A stretch of DNA of 64,000 nt from Bacteroidaceae bacterium (GCA_017614465.1 JAGABW010000108.1:1-64000), one strand, 5' to 3'. Positions 8,712-19,100 are shown, counted from the first letter of the stretch. Made by a program: numbers and translations. Notes: generated by a model from the letters alone, not told the origin.

Positions 8712-9470
8712 TTATTTCCAAGCATCAATGATACCTTTGAAATCAGCAGTCTTGAGAGAAGCACCACCGATAAGACCTCCGTCGATATCTTTCTTAGAGA
8801 ACAATTCAGGTGCGTTAGATGCTTTGCAAGAACCTCCGTAAAGGATTGAAGTGTTTTCAGCAACATCGTTACCATACTTTTCAGCGATGATAGAGCGGAT
8901 GTAAGCGTGTATTTCTTCAGCCTGGTCAGAAGTAGCAGTTTTACCTGTACCGATAGCCCAGATTGGTTCGTATGCAATTACGATGTTAGAGAATGCTTCA
9001 GCAGAAAGGTGGAATACACTTCCTTCGAGTTCAGCCTTAACAACTGCGTTTTGTTCGTTAGCTTCGCGTTGTGCAAGGCTTTCACCGATACAGAAGATAA
9101 CTTTAAGACCATTAGCAAGTGCCAAGTCAACCTTTTCCTTAAGGATTTCAGGTGTTTCATTGTAGTATTCGCGACGTTCAGAGTGTCCAAGAATAACATA
9201 TTCAGCACCAGTTGATTTAACCATTTCAGCGCTAACTTCACCAGTGAAAGCACCAGAAGCCTTATCTGCACAGTTTTCAGCACCAAGTTCGATTATTGAG
9301 TGATCGATAATATTTGAAACAGGAGCTAAATGTATGAATGGAGTACAGATAATAACTTTGCAGTTTGGTTTTTCTGCTGTAAGTACTTGATTGAGTTCTG
9401 TTGCCAAAGCAACACCTTCTTGCAGGTTTTTGTTCATTTTCCAGTTACCTGCTACAATTTTCTTTCTCAT
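8712..9470 (-). CDS. tpiA: Triosephosphate isomerase
   Basis: A 252-residue TIM-barrel glycolytic enzyme interconverting dihydroxyacetone phosphate and glyceraldehyde 3-phosphate. The GNWKMN lysine motif is at 8-13, the catalytic-histidine motif [11 protein letters not shown] lies near residue 95, and the catalytic-glutamate motif [13 protein letters not shown] near 168. The phosphate-binding YGGS and GGLIGGASL loops are also visible. Codon choice is more selective than in its neighbours, as expected for an abundant protein. It sits in a leftward gene run downstream of the MauE-like gene (52 bases). Confidence 0.98.
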   Translation of the reverse strand: MRKKIVAGNWKMNKNLQEGVALATELNQVLTAEKPNCKVIICTPFIHLAPVSNIIDHSIIELGAENCADKASGAFTGEVSAEMVKSTGAEYVILGHSERREYYNETPEILKEKVDLALANGLKVIFCIGESLAQREANEQNAVVKAELEGSVFHLSAEAFSNIVIAYEPIWAIGTGKTATSDQAEEIHAYIRSIIAEKYGNDVAENTSILYGGSCKASNAPELFSKKDIDGGLIGGASLKTADFKGIIDAWK

Positions 9471-9522
9471 TTTCTTTTATTTTTATGTTTAATAATATAA
9501 AATTTATATTTCTTCTTTAATG

Positions 9523-10623
9523 TTATAATTTGTTGAGTTCCTGTATTGTTGGAATATTCCAGTTACTCCATTTTTTTGTTATGACACCATTATGTATGTA
9601 TATAACACCAGGATTTGCTCTAACCATAGTTTTTAGAATTCTTTCATCGGAATTATATATTATATATTCTGCCCCGGTATAATCGATCCATTTTTGTTGC
9701 AGTGATGAGTCTGAAGCTGTAATGCAATAGAATTCTACATCATCTTTTTGACAAGTAAAATCGTATATCTCGTTTATTTTGTCAATTGAGCCTTGATCTG
9801 CAGTATTGAGATCTGGTGCAATAAGCAAGAATATATCTCCGTTTGGTGTTATTATATCGTTTGTGATATCCTCGTTATCGGCTTCGATGTAGAGATCTAT
9901 GATTCCGTTGTTTGTAGATTCAACAGGTGTACGTTTTGTTTCAACGTATTTCCATGTAGAATCAGGATCTTCGTCATCGATACTGAGTTCCTTTTTTACA
10001 CCGTCTTTTTCGTATACGATAGTTACATCGAATTGTGGGTGGTGATTTCCGTCATTTAATGCTTTTACCAAGTCAGTTCCGATTTTGTATGGACGGAAGT
10101 CTATCGGAGGTAGGGCATAGATGGCGTATGTTGTATAAGCGATAATACCCACGATGGCAGTTGTAGTTATTATCCAATCAATATGTTTTGATAATATTGG
10201 TTGAATAAGTTTCCACTTAAGTGTGGTTATTACGGTAGCCGTTAGCAGAATCAGATTTTTTATCAGAGTCTGTACGTTGGTAAGTATAATTGCATCACCG
10301 AAACAGCCGCAGTCGCTCACTGGATTAAAAATAACGATGTAGATAGTAAGAATAGTCATTGCAATCATGAATATAAGACTTACTTTCGTTACGAGTTCGC
10401 GTTTTATTCCGAGTGCGTAATATATACCTAATGAAAATTCAAAGATCGCTATTAATATTGCTGTTATCAGAAATAACGTTTCAGGGATGTTATTAATATG
10501 CCAAACTGCAAAATAATCTTGCAATTTATACTGCATACCAAGTGGATCGTTTGCTTTTACGAATCCTGAGAACATGAATGTTGCTGCAAGTATGCATCGG
10601 CATATGTTAACTAAGGCTTTCAC
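9523..10623 (-). CDS. MauE/DoxX-type membrane protein with C-terminal soluble domain
   Basis: A 366-residue protein with four or five hydrophobic segments in its first 190 residues, of the DoxX/MauE type (ILAATFMFSGFVKANDP at the start). A DCGCFGD motif near residue 118 holds a Cys-x-Cys pair, as in MauE-like proteins that handle disulfide or heme-maturation chemistry. The C-terminal 170 residues are predicted periplasmic, with a thioredoxin-like pattern late in the sequence (NPGVIYIHNG) but no CxxC. The start is GTG at 10621-10623, overlapping the stop of the DUF1599 gene by 4 bases, so the two are translationally coupled. Its true role is unknown. Confidence 0.8.
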   Translation of the reverse strand: MKALVNICRCILAATFMFSGFVKANDPLGMQYKLQDYFAVWHINNIPETLFLITAILIAIFEFSLGIYYALGIKRELVTKVSLIFMIAMTILTIYIVIFNPVSDCGCFGDAIILTNVQTLIKNLILLTATVITTLKWKLIQPILSKHIDWIITTTAIVGIIAYTTYAIYALPPIDFRPYKIGTDLVKALNDGNHHPQFDVTIVYEKDGVKKELSIDDEDPDSTWKYVETKRTPVESTNNGIIDLYIEADNEDITNDIITPNGDIFLLIAPDLNTADQGSIDKINEIYDFTCQKDDVEFYCITASDSSLQQKWIDYTGAEYIIYNSDERILKTMVRANPGVIYIHNGVITKKWSNWNIPTIQELNKL

Positions 10624-11162
10624 GCTTCCTTAAAATCAAGTTTTATTAATCCGAAGACGGAATAATTAATCATATCAAGATAGTTGGCATCGATACCTTC
10701 GCTGACAAGTGTCTTGCCATTATGCTCTTCAATTTCTTTTGTTCTGTTAATCTTTGTCAGAATGAAATCGGTATAAGAACTAACTCTCATAGAGCGCCAT
10801 GCTTCATCGTAATCGTGATTCTTTTTTAGCATTAGCTCTAATGCTTTACCAGCATATTTGTCATAGTAGGTTATGGCTTCGTCTGTTTTCATGTCAACAT
10901 GATCGGTATAACCTAATTCTAATTGAATCAGTCCGACAATTCCGTAATTTACGATTGCTTGGAATTCAGAGTATATACCTTCTCCTACTAATGATTTTCC
11001 TTTTATTTCAAGGCTTCTTATTCTTTTAGCTTTAATGAATATTTGGTCTGTGACAGACTGTGGGCGCAGTATTCTCCATGATGGACCATAGTCGTGTAGT
11101 TTTTTGACAAACACTTCACGACATTTCTGCATTTCCTGTTTGAATTGTTCTGATGTATTCAT
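10620..11162 (-). CDS. DUF1599 protein with two tandem copies of the domain
   Basis: A 180-residue protein of the DUF1599 (nucleotide modification-associated domain 1) family. The domain appears twice. The first half has KLHDYGPSWRILRPQS, then KSLVGEGIYSEFQAIVNYGIVGLIQLEL; the second has KNHDYDEAWRSMRVSS, then KTLVSEGIDANYLDMINYSVFGLIKLDF. The conserved H-D-Y and W-R residues in each copy suggest a nucleotide-binding helical bundle, as proposed for the family. It is the first gene of the leftward run to dnaG and overlaps the next gene by 4 bases. No enzymatic function is established. Confidence 0.85.
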   Translation of the reverse strand: MNTSEQFKQEMQKCREVFVKKLHDYGPSWRILRPQSVTDQIFIKAKRIRSLEIKGKSLVGEGIYSEFQAIVNYGIVGLIQLELGYTDHVDMKTDEAITYYDKYAGKALELMLKKNHDYDEAWRSMRVSSYTDFILTKINRTKEIEEHNGKTLVSEGIDANYLDMINYSVFGLIKLDFKEA

Positions 11163-11228
11163 TGTTCTGTCATTATGTTTTGTTCATATCTTAGATTAAT
11201 AATCTTAGTATATGTTCATATTATTCTG

Positions 11229-11236
11229 CAAAGATA
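11229..11236 (-). promoter_or_regulatory. -7 element for the DUF1599-to-dnaG operon
   Basis: On the minus strand this reads TATCTTTG, matching TAnnTTTG, 67 bases upstream of the DUF1599 start. A clear TTTG -33 element is not visible. Confidence 0.5.
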
Positions 11237-11390
11237 CTAAATATTAAGGAAAGCATAGTGCCGATTGTCCATTAATTTCGTAAAAAAAGCAGAACATATG
11301 TAAATGACTGTATATTTGAGTGGTGAGGATTACACTTAATTGAGTTTTTTGTCGTGTTCATTCGTTTTTATCATTGGTGTATATACATAA

Positions 11391-11421
11391 AAGTGGGAGT
11401 GTCAATTTGACACTCCCACTT
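11391..11421 (-). terminator. Terminator of the M23 peptidase gene
   Basis: A perfect 15-bp stem (11391-11405 with 11407-11421) lies 28 bases past the stop of the leftward peptidase gene and is followed on that strand by TTTTATG. It is a strong intrinsic terminator. Confidence 0.85.
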
Positions 11422-11449
11422 GTTATTGGTATGATTTTATTGTAAATTC

Positions 11450-12490
11450 TTATTGTGCAACCTTAAGTACTTGTCCTTGTGAGATAAGACTATTTGGTTT
11501 TAGGTTGTTGAGTTTGCAAAGCTGTTTGAGAGTTAATCCGTGATTAGTTGCTATACGGAATAAGTTATCTCCAGTTTGCACCACATATGTGTCGCTTTTT
11601 TGTTGTGTAGCAACAGAGTTCTGTGATGTAGTAGAACTTTGTGTGATAGGTGCTTGTTTAGCAGTTGCAACTTGTTGAGGTGCGAACACCATATTTGATG
11701 CAGGTGCTATAGCAAGTTGTTGGTTTTGTGCCTGATGTTGGTTTACAAATGGCACGATCTGAGATTCCTGAGCTGCGATTGCATTTGTAGATGCAGCTTT
11801 TGGCTTGTTCTGGATTTGTCCAGGTTTGATAGTGTAGAAATCGCCTACAACGTCTTGTCTTTCGAAATCGAACAAAAGCGCAGGGTTAATTGTTTGTCCG
11901 AGCAAGCGTGTCTCGAAGTGTAGGTGACTACCGCTTGAACGTCCTGTATTACCTCCAAGTCCGATAGGTTGTCCTGCTCGTACTATTTGGTTTTCTTTTA
12001 CTAATTGTTTGCTAAGATGTCCGTAGAGTGTTTCAAGTCCGTTAGGGTGGCGTAATACTACATAATATCCCCAACCTCCAGCGTTATATTTTACGACGCG
12101 TGCCTTTCCGTCAAATGCTGCGTAGATAGTATCTCCAGTATAGACTTTAACGTCCAAACCTTTGTGCATACGTCCTCCGCGTGGTCCGTATTTTGAAGTT
12201 ATTTTACGGCTTGGGGTAGGCATTGCGAAACCTCTAAGATCTATTCTGAAATTTTGTGGTAATGTACCTGGGGCGATTATTGCAGATTTGTTGTCCCATG
12301 TACTATATATATCAGATGCTGGGTTGTTTAAATCGATAAATGATGAAGAATTATTGAATTTAATCGATTTTAGGTCTGATAATTTTCGGTCAGAAGGGGC
12401 TCGGTTAGCAAGAAGATCTTGTGCAGAAGCATTAATTGTCATTGTGGCGACAGTTGCTAACGCAAGCATTTTGTTTAATAATTTTATCAT
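11450..12490 (-). CDS. M23 family metallopeptidase with LysM domain
   Basis: A 346-residue exported protein. After a signal peptide (residues 1-23) comes a LytM/M23 peptidase domain with GGRMHKGLDVKVYTGD, holding the first zinc ligands H and D, and SGSHLHFETRLL, holding the HxH. A Gln/Ala/Ser-rich linker leads to a C-terminal LysM peptidoglycan-binding domain from about residue 302 (TYVVQTGDNLFRIA). The full set of zinc ligands suggests an active peptidoglycan endopeptidase, or possibly an EnvC/NlpD-like regulator. The gene lies downstream of ndk with 114 bases between; no consensus promoter was found there. Confidence 0.9.
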   Translation of the reverse strand: MIKLLNKMLALATVATMTINASAQDLLANRAPSDRKLSDLKSIKFNNSSSFIDLNNPASDIYSTWDNKSAIIAPGTLPQNFRIDLRGFAMPTPSRKITSKYGPRGGRMHKGLDVKVYTGDTIYAAFDGKARVVKYNAGGWGYYVVLRHPNGLETLYGHLSKQLVKENQIVRAGQPIGLGGNTGRSSGSHLHFETRLLGQTINPALLFDFERQDVVGDFYTIKPGQIQNKPKAASTNAIAAQESQIVPFVNQHQAQNQQLAIAPASNMVFAPQQVATAKQAPITQSSTTSQNSVATQQKSDTYVVQTGDNLFRIATNHGLTLKQLCKLNNLKPNSLISQGQVLKVAQ

Positions 12491-12604
12491 AATATAGGTA
12501 TATAATTATGTATATTTCTTTAATTTTAATTTAATTTCTTTTGGTATATATGATATCAATAAGTTCATATTTGCAATTTTTAGATTGCAAATGCAGAAAC
12601 GTTA

Positions 12605-13066
12605 TTAATATTCATCGTTGGCGTACAAGAATTGGAAGTTAGCCAATTTATAATCGAAGATTTCTTCAGGTTTGAAGAATCGGTATATTTCAACTACTGC
12701 ATTTTCTGGTGAATCACTTGTGTGGATGATATTTTCTTGGAAACTCATACCGAAATCACCTCTGATTGTACCAGGAGCAGCTTTTCTTCCGTTTGTACTA
12801 CCGGTCATTGCTCTTACTGTTTCTACTGCATCTACACCTTCGTAGCAACAGCATACAACAGGAGCTGCCATCATGGAGTCTTTGATTCTTTGGAAAAAGG
12901 GCTTTGTTGCTAAATGTGAATAATGACGATTAAGAATCTCGTTAGTTAATTGCATCATCTTCATTCCGCATAATCGAAGTCCTTTACGTTCAAATCTTGC
13001 TGTTACTTCGCCTACAAGTGCTCTTTGTACAGCGCTTGGCTTAAGTATTACCAGTGTTTTCTCCAT
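12605..13066 (-). CDS. ndk: Nucleoside diphosphate kinase
   Basis: A 153-residue Ndk that transfers phosphate from ATP to nucleoside diphosphates. It has the N-terminal TLVILKPSAV and the conserved AMTGSTNGRKAAPGTIRGDF segment. The catalytic phosphohistidine lies in NIIHTSDSPENA. The length fits the short bacterial form. A well-formed promoter lies 82 bases upstream. Confidence 0.98.
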   Translation of the reverse strand: MEKTLVILKPSAVQRALVGEVTARFERKGLRLCGMKMMQLTNEILNRHYSHLATKPFFQRIKDSMMAAPVVCCCYEGVDAVETVRAMTGSTNGRKAAPGTIRGDFGMSFQENIIHTSDSPENAVVEIYRFFKPEEIFDYKLANFQFLYANDEY

Positions 13067-13147
13067 GTGTTCGTTTCTTTGTTACTTTTTGTGAAACAGC
13101 GTCTGTTTATATGATTTTTAACGCTATTTTTTATCACTTACCAATTG

Positions 13148-13179
13148 CAAAGGTATAATTTTATTTTGAATTAACCAAA
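13148..13179 (-). promoter_or_regulatory. Promoter of ndk
   Basis: On the minus strand, TTTG (13179-13176) and TACCTTTG (13155-13148) are 20 bases apart, a full match to the Bacteroidota promoter consensus. The expected leader is about 75 bases. Confidence 0.75.
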
Positions 13180-13275
13180 TATCCTTTACTCTTTTTAGTA
13201 TTATTTACAGATTTGTTAACGTTTGTTGAAAGTGCCTTTAGAGGTATTTGTTGTAGATTTTTGGTTGTTATTCTC

Positions 13276-13953
13276 TTAAAAATCATTCCAATCGTTGATG
13301 TTGTTTACATATTTAATGCTATCTTCAACTGAAAAGATTTTGTTTGTTTCTGATTGTGTGGCCTTACTAAGTTTATCGATGTTTGGACCAGCCATATAGG
13401 TATATATATCCTCTTCTTCGTCGGTTTCCGGGTTATATCGGCTTAAATGTTCTTTAGTAGCGACCGATGATAGTTTGCTTTCTGAAATGAGGAATCCTGA
13501 GCTATATGTCCATCCAGTGCCTTGTCTCACACATATTATTTTATTATTGGCATATTGGATATCTTCGAAACTGACTGGATTTCCGATAATAATCTCAACT
13601 TTGTTATTACCGCATGTTGCAATGGCGATATTGTTTCCGTCGGTCATAAATACCTCGTTAATCCCGTCATTATCAATATCTATGAGCTTATAGTGTTTTG
13701 GCTCTGAGTCATTGTCGAAGTTTTCTTTCCATGCCGATATATAATCTTCAAGTGTTAGTTGTATTGTATCTATATGATCATTCTCATACGCCTCTTTTAT
13801 TATGGAAGCTGTGTCGTTATTCACAGACTCCACGGTTTTATTTATTTGTGGGGCCACAGTTGTAATAGAGTCTTTAGTTTCGTTATTACCAAGATGCTCA
13901 TTACATGATACAATTGTTGCGATTATTATAATAAATAAAAATGAATATTTCAT
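13276..13953 (-). CDS. Small lipoprotein with a DxDxDG-type repeat
   Basis: A 225-residue protein with a lipoprotein signal peptide (hydrophobic residues 4-14, cysteine at 17 in ATIVSC). The mature part has one DIDNDGINEVFMTDG motif like the calcium-binding loops of FG-GAP or VCBS repeat proteins, followed by TGWTYSSGFLI. It is probably anchored in the cell envelope. It is the last gene of the ruvA-sprA-xseAB run, 23 bases after xseB. I do not recognise a specific function. Confidence 0.7.
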   Translation of the reverse strand: MKYSFLFIIIIATIVSCNEHLGNNETKDSITTVAPQINKTVESVNNDTASIIKEAYENDHIDTIQLTLEDYISAWKENFDNDSEPKHYKLIDIDNDGINEVFMTDGNNIAIATCGNNKVEIIIGNPVSFEDIQYANNKIICVRQGTGWTYSSGFLISESKLSSVATKEHLSRYNPETDEEEDIYTYMAGPNIDKLSKATQSETNKIFSVEDSIKYVNNINDWNDF

Positions 13954-13976
13954 AGATAGATATTATGTTAGAGTCT

Positions 13977-14168
13977 TTATTGTTGAGGTTCCTGAAGTAC
14001 GCTTTGAATATCTTCTTCCACCTTGATTAATTTTTCTTTACAGAATTTGATGAGTTGTTGGGCTTCTTTGATGTTCTGTGCCAAATCGTCCACATTCATT
14101 TCACCAGATTCAATTTTCTGTACTATTTGTTCCAGTTTATTTATTGCTTGTTCGTATGTTTGTTCCAT
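13977..14168 (-). CDS. xseB: Exodeoxyribonuclease VII small subunit
   Basis: A 63-residue helical protein matching XseB: TYEQAINKLEQIVQKIESGE is the family signature, followed by a coiled-coil region. It binds XseA to form exonuclease VII, which degrades single-stranded DNA. The frame is open further upstream, but the ATG at 14166-14168 gives the usual length and lies 13 bases after the xseA stop, so the longer reading is rejected. Confidence 0.92.
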   Translation of the reverse strand: MEQTYEQAINKLEQIVQKIESGEMNVDDLAQNIKEAQQLIKFCKEKLIKVEEDIQSVLQEPQQ

Positions 14169-14181
14169 AATATTGATAAGT

Positions 14182-15420
14182 TTATTTAATAATCCTTGCT
14201 TTTGTCTTACCTTTAGCCATGTGTATGTCAACAATGTCGTTTTCTTCCAGTTGTGACACATCATTTATTGCTTTTCCATTATGTCTGATGATACTATATC
14301 CGAGTTTCATCACGTGTATTGGATCATTTGATTGCAGTTTGGTTTCTAATAATGCAATTTTATGTTTATGATTTGTGATAATATTCTGTACTCCTGTTTT
14401 ATATCTTATCTGTAGAAGATTTAGTCTGTTTTCTTCTTTGGTTTTGTATGAATTGAATAGAGTTGGTATTTTGTTGATATATCGATCAATTCGTATCTTC
14501 TCCTTATTTATATTAATATATACGGCATTCGTCAGTCTTTCTTCCAAGAGTTTTACGTCATTTAGATTCTCTAATTGATGATGTATTATGAACTCTGCGG
14601 CTGCCGTTGGTGTTTTTACTCTTGTGTGACTTATTAGGTCGATAATGGTGTCGTCGCGCTCATGTCCGATTCCGGTAATGATAGGGAGGGGAAATTGGGC
14701 TATGTTTTCAGCCAAAAGTAGCGAATCGAATCCATATAGGTCGGATGTGGCTCCGCCGCCTCTGATAATCACAACAGCATCCCATTTACTGATGTCGGTG
14801 GCAATTGTGTTTAGGGCTTGTATTATGCTTGGTTCAACATTTTCTCCTTGCATAATTGCAGGAAAGAGTTGGACATTGAATTTCAGACCATATTTGTTGT
14901 TTGATAATTGATTCTTGAAATCTCCCCAGCCGGCAGCAGTTTCGGTAGATATTACAGCGATATTTTGAAGTAGGGTAGGAAGGGGGAGTTCTTTATTCAT
15001 ATCAGCCACTCCTTCTTCTTTTAGTTTCATTATTATTTCTCTTCTTCTTCGTGCAATATCGCCTAAAGTAAATGTTGGGTTGATATCGACAACAGATAAA
15101 GAGTAGCCATATATTTCGCTGAATGTAACTTCAACTTCAACCATTACCTGCATTCCTGCTGATAATGTCATGCCGGTTTCTCTTTCAAAATATTGTTGAA
15201 TGATTTTCCAGTTGTTAGCCCATACTTGCCCTTTGGCTTTGGCAATTATTGTGCCAGAATCATTGCTTTTCTGTATGAATTCAAGATAGCAGTGTCCATT
15301 GCTGTTTTGTCTTACATCTATGAGTTCTGATTGCAGCCAAACGGTTTCGTAAAACCCGTTATTTATGGTTTTACGAACCAGATGATTTAATTCATATAGT
15401 GTAAGCGGTTTCATAAGCAT
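14182..15420 (-). CDS. xseA: Exodeoxyribonuclease VII large subunit
   Basis: A 412-residue XseA, the catalytic subunit of exonuclease VII. An N-terminal OB-fold (about 4-100) is followed by the nuclease core with AVISTETAAGWGDF, VVIIRGGGATSDL and GIGHERDDTIIDL, then a coiled-coil region and a C-terminal segment. The first ATG is at 15418-15420; a second at 15412-15414 (giving MKPLTLYEL) is equally plausible. The start overlaps the stop of the unknown upstream gene by up to 10 bases, suggesting coupling. Confidence 0.95.
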   Translation of the reverse strand: MLMKPLTLYELNHLVRKTINNGFYETVWLQSELIDVRQNSNGHCYLEFIQKSNDSGTIIAKAKGQVWANNWKIIQQYFERETGMTLSAGMQVMVEVEVTFSEIYGYSLSVVDINPTFTLGDIARRRREIIMKLKEEGVADMNKELPLPTLLQNIAVISTETAAGWGDFKNQLSNNKYGLKFNVQLFPAIMQGENVEPSIIQALNTIATDISKWDAVVIIRGGGATSDLYGFDSLLLAENIAQFPLPIITGIGHERDDTIIDLISHTRVKTPTAAAEFIIHHQLENLNDVKLLEERLTNAVYININKEKIRIDRYINKIPTLFNSYKTKEENRLNLLQIRYKTGVQNIITNHKHKIALLETKLQSNDPIHVMKLGYSIIRHNGKAINDVSQLEENDIVDIHMAKGKTKARIIK

Positions 15421-16106
15421 GGTTTTTTGCCATTAAGGAACTTAACAAAGTTGTCGTATGACTTGTCAATATAATTAAGTTCGTAGGGTTGTATGTCGAG
15501 TGAGAATGTACTTTTAATATCTTTTATGTCGAAATAGCATTGCAGGATACTTGCCATATTGTATGACTTGTCGGTATTCTTTTTTATCAGTACGATACAT
15601 GTCTGTCTTACAATGTCATGGTTGTCGCTGATGTATTTCAGATGCTTGAATAATGTGAAATAAGCATGGTCGGATGATTCGTTTAGCAGAATACTGATAA
15701 TGGATTGTGGCGAGTCGGTCTTGAATAAACTGAAGAAGCCTTCAATCTGCTCGTGTGATGTTAACAATGGTATTGCCATTCTCAAGATTTTTATATTTGA
15801 GTCGGGATGCTTCTCGTTAAACCATTGTGCTGTTTCTTGTGCTTCTTTGCATTCGAGAGACAGTTTGTTTTGTTTTATCAGATTTGATATTGCCAGAATT
15901 CCGCTTATGAATGATTGTGGCCGATACATGTTAAGATGCATGTATGTATCCCAAAAGTTCTCGTTGTCAAGTTTGGTCAGAATCTGTTCCTTGATGATTT
16001 TCTCCGTCCTTCTGAAGTCGGAGTTTGTCATGCGATTGAAGCAATTATATAGTCCTTCCCAATCTTTATGACTTATGAATTGTGTTATTGGAGTTGATAT
16101 AGTCAT
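15411..16106 (-). CDS. Unknown protein between sprA and xseA
   Basis: A 231-residue protein I do not recognise. It has no signal peptide or membrane segment. The sequence is rich in Ile, Leu, Lys and Asn and appears mostly alpha-helical, possibly a HEAT- or TPR-like repeat, with segments such as DWEGLYNCFNRM and EGFFSLFKTDSPQSI. It starts 6 bases after the sprA stop and overlaps xseA, so it is part of the same transcript. A cytoplasmic adaptor role is conceivable but unsupported. Confidence 0.6.
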   Translation of the reverse strand: MTISTPITQFISHKDWEGLYNCFNRMTNSDFRRTEKIIKEQILTKLDNENFWDTYMHLNMYRPQSFISGILAISNLIKQNKLSLECKEAQETAQWFNEKHPDSNIKILRMAIPLLTSHEQIEGFFSLFKTDSPQSIISILLNESSDHAYFTLFKHLKYISDNHDIVRQTCIVLIKKNTDKSYNMASILQCYFDIKDIKSTFSLDIQPYELNYIDKSYDNFVKFLNGKKPCL

Positions 16107-16112
16107 ATATAA

Positions 16113-19100
16113 TTATCTTGTCAATGAGAATTTCATGCTTACACCAAAATCAGCAGTGGTTGTAGGATATGAACTTGTGGAAACGAGAGGTACGTTCTTC
16201 TGCCAATCCAAGAATCCGCTTAATGTAAGAAGATTACTGAACACATAATCGGCTGACATTGAAAGTTTATATGCCGTACTACCATTTGTGGCTGTGGTCA
16301 TTTGAGTTTGAATATTTCTGTTGAGCGCATTCTGCATACGGTATGAAAAATCCAAACGCAGATTAAGATCATGGCTGATTCCTCCTACACGTGTTTTTGT
16401 CTTGGAGTTTTTATTAGAACTATCGTTTTCACTTTCGTTCTTGTTTTTGCTGTTTTTGCTGTTTTTCTTGTTGCTCTTTTTGCTTTTCTCTCCACTTTGA
16501 ATGTTCTTTGCTCCAAATAAGTTCAAGTCTTTGATCTTATAGCCGAATCCTACAACAATATCATCAGAATAGTTTTCAGTTAATGCAACACTTGTCATAC
16601 TAAGATTCAGTGTTCTTGTCTTACGGTATTCCATTCTTGTTGTTAATCCATTATTGAAAGTCATGTCAACTCCGATGAGAGGGGAGAATGCTTCGTTGAT
16701 ACTAACGGTGTTGACATTATACATGCTGTTTGGAATAGGATTTCCTGTAGTTACATCCATAATGAATCCCATATCACCCATGAATGCCATGTAGTTTGTA
16801 AATGAGTTGTACGCACCTACAGTGTATATGCTCTTATAAGCGTGGTTGATATTGAAACTCCTGAATTTGTCGGCAAACCATGGAAGTTTTGACAAACCGC
16901 TGTATGACACACTCCAGTTAGGCATCATTTTTAATAATGCAGGGAATATCTTAAGCGGGATTTTTCTTGCGTCGTTATTACAGTATGCGGCAAGGAATGC
17001 TGGCACCATTACGTCTGCTGAGTATTTATCAACTCCACCATTTGCAGGATCATATGGCTTGCCTTCAAATTGTTCTCCGCTACCGATAGGGTAGGTTGTA
17101 TTTGAATAAGCATTTTCAAGTCGGCTCTGTATGATGTCTATGTTTTTGATAAAATCATTAAATGGTTGTGAGTTGTAGTTATTGTCGATATTACCATGAT
17201 TAGAGAATGCACTACCTGCAGAAATTACAGTCATTGAGAAACTTCCGCTTTGAGTTACAGGCATTCCTGCATACATGTATCTGATACTCTTTGATTTGTT
17301 TACAACTCGTGTTGCATTAAGATCGATTTTCAGGTCTCTTAGTGGTTCCAATGTCATTCTGACCTGAAGATCCTCGGATGCATTAGTTGTGATAGGGGTA
17401 GTGATACTTGAATCGTTGTCAATCAACCATCCGTTTTGAATGGCCTTGTTGACATAACTGTCTCCGACAGCACCGAATGCAAAGTCCAGACCAGGAGAAA
17501 GGATTCCATTTATTGATTTTTGTCCGAACGCATCTCCGATTTCGTTCTTCAAACCAGGTAATGCCAAAGAATAAGAGTTACGATACGTGATGTTTGCGTT
17601 ACGTATCATCATTAATCCTCTTGCAATCACTTGCATTGATTTATACCAACCCTTCTCCTCCAGAGGTTGTTTTGGTGTGACAGTAACCTTTAATGGTATC
17701 GTGTCTTGATTCTTTATGCTTATCTTGTTTGCGTCAACGCGTTTATACTTGAGGTTGTATGATTTACCACTTTCTGTTGTTGCCTTGACAATGATTCTAC
17801 GTGTGTTGAATCCGTGGGTTAATTCGGTGTCGGTAGAGTCGTTTAAGGTCACATTAGTTGTTGCAGACTTGCTATTTTTCTGGTTTTTGTTTGAAGTCTG
17901 TTCTTTTGTCTCCTTATTGTCAGATGCCGCATCGTTCTTGTTTTTAGAACTATTCTTTTTTGTTGTGGTATCTTTTGTAGTTCTGTTTCTGTTGTTACGG
18001 GAATTGCTTGAGAATCGTTGATCTGTTTTCTCGAGGAAACTCCATTTTTTATATAGGGTCTCAAAGTTGATTTTACTATTAATGTTTATAGTTCTTTGAG
18101 TATTTGCCATATGACCAAGAGATGTTCCATCTTCCAATTCTGTACCTCTGTTCCAATGGTATGAAGCATTGTAACTTCCATCTGCACTAATCCAGTCGAG
18201 TAATGGAATCTTGTTTAGTGGCAGGTTGTATGAACCAGTGAATGTTGAGTTGTAAGTCAATGGTCTTCCAAATGAAGCCAGACTATGTTTAACAGAGTCT
18301 TTCCATGCCTCATAAGCATCTGGATACAAACTCTTGTTAATCACGGTATAAGGCTCTTCAATTTCTGCATGTGTAGCAGAAGTATATGATAATCTGAGTG
18401 CTTTGAAAATATCCCATCGTATGTTAAACTGACGATTCCATAGGAATTGTTCTGAGAACACGACTGGTAATTGTGTTCCTGCGTCGATGTCGCGTTCTTG
18501 GAACTCGTAATAATTACGGGTAAGATCGGTGTTGAATGAGATACTTTGTGGTAGGTAATTAAGGTTTTGAGCCTTAATTATATCAAGCCACTTAGATTTA
18601 CCTTTTATCTTTTTGAATGGTTCCCATGTCTTGTATTTTGGACTATAGTTATATGAGAAGTTTGCTTTCCAGTTTTCATCGTTCTCATATACAATAGTTT
18701 CGCCAGTTTTGTATCTCTGACTATAAGAATAGCTTACGGCAAAGTTGGCTGGGTCAAAAGGCATTGGACGTGGACTTGCATAGTTGGACTTCCAATTGCT
18801 TAATGACAGATTCTTTGTCTTTACAATTGTTTCAGTGAGGTTGCTGAGAGAATCTCGTGCCATTGGTGACTCGCATTCATCAAGAGCGTCCTTTAATAGC
18901 ATGTCAGTATCGAATGGGTTATACTTAGGTGAAATCTTCTGCCATGAATAAGAATAATATAATGGCAGGTTCATCTTCCATTTGTCAGGGAAGAGTTTAC
19001 CTAATTCAATATTTGTTGTAATATTCCATTCGTAGAGGTTGTCATCTCTTCGTGATGCAACATTTTCTTCAAGTCCTCCGTATCCGGCGGTTTCCATGTG

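Noticed and set aside
8699..9286. Several open frames overlapping tpiA on both strands
   Set aside because: Codon bias of a highly expressed gene leaves other frames open. None has a family resemblance.
12570..12604. TTGCAA...TTGCAA inverted repeat between ndk and the M23 gene
   Set aside because: Only about 6-7 bp with no T-run; too weak to call a terminator, so ndk and the peptidase gene may be partly cotranscribed.
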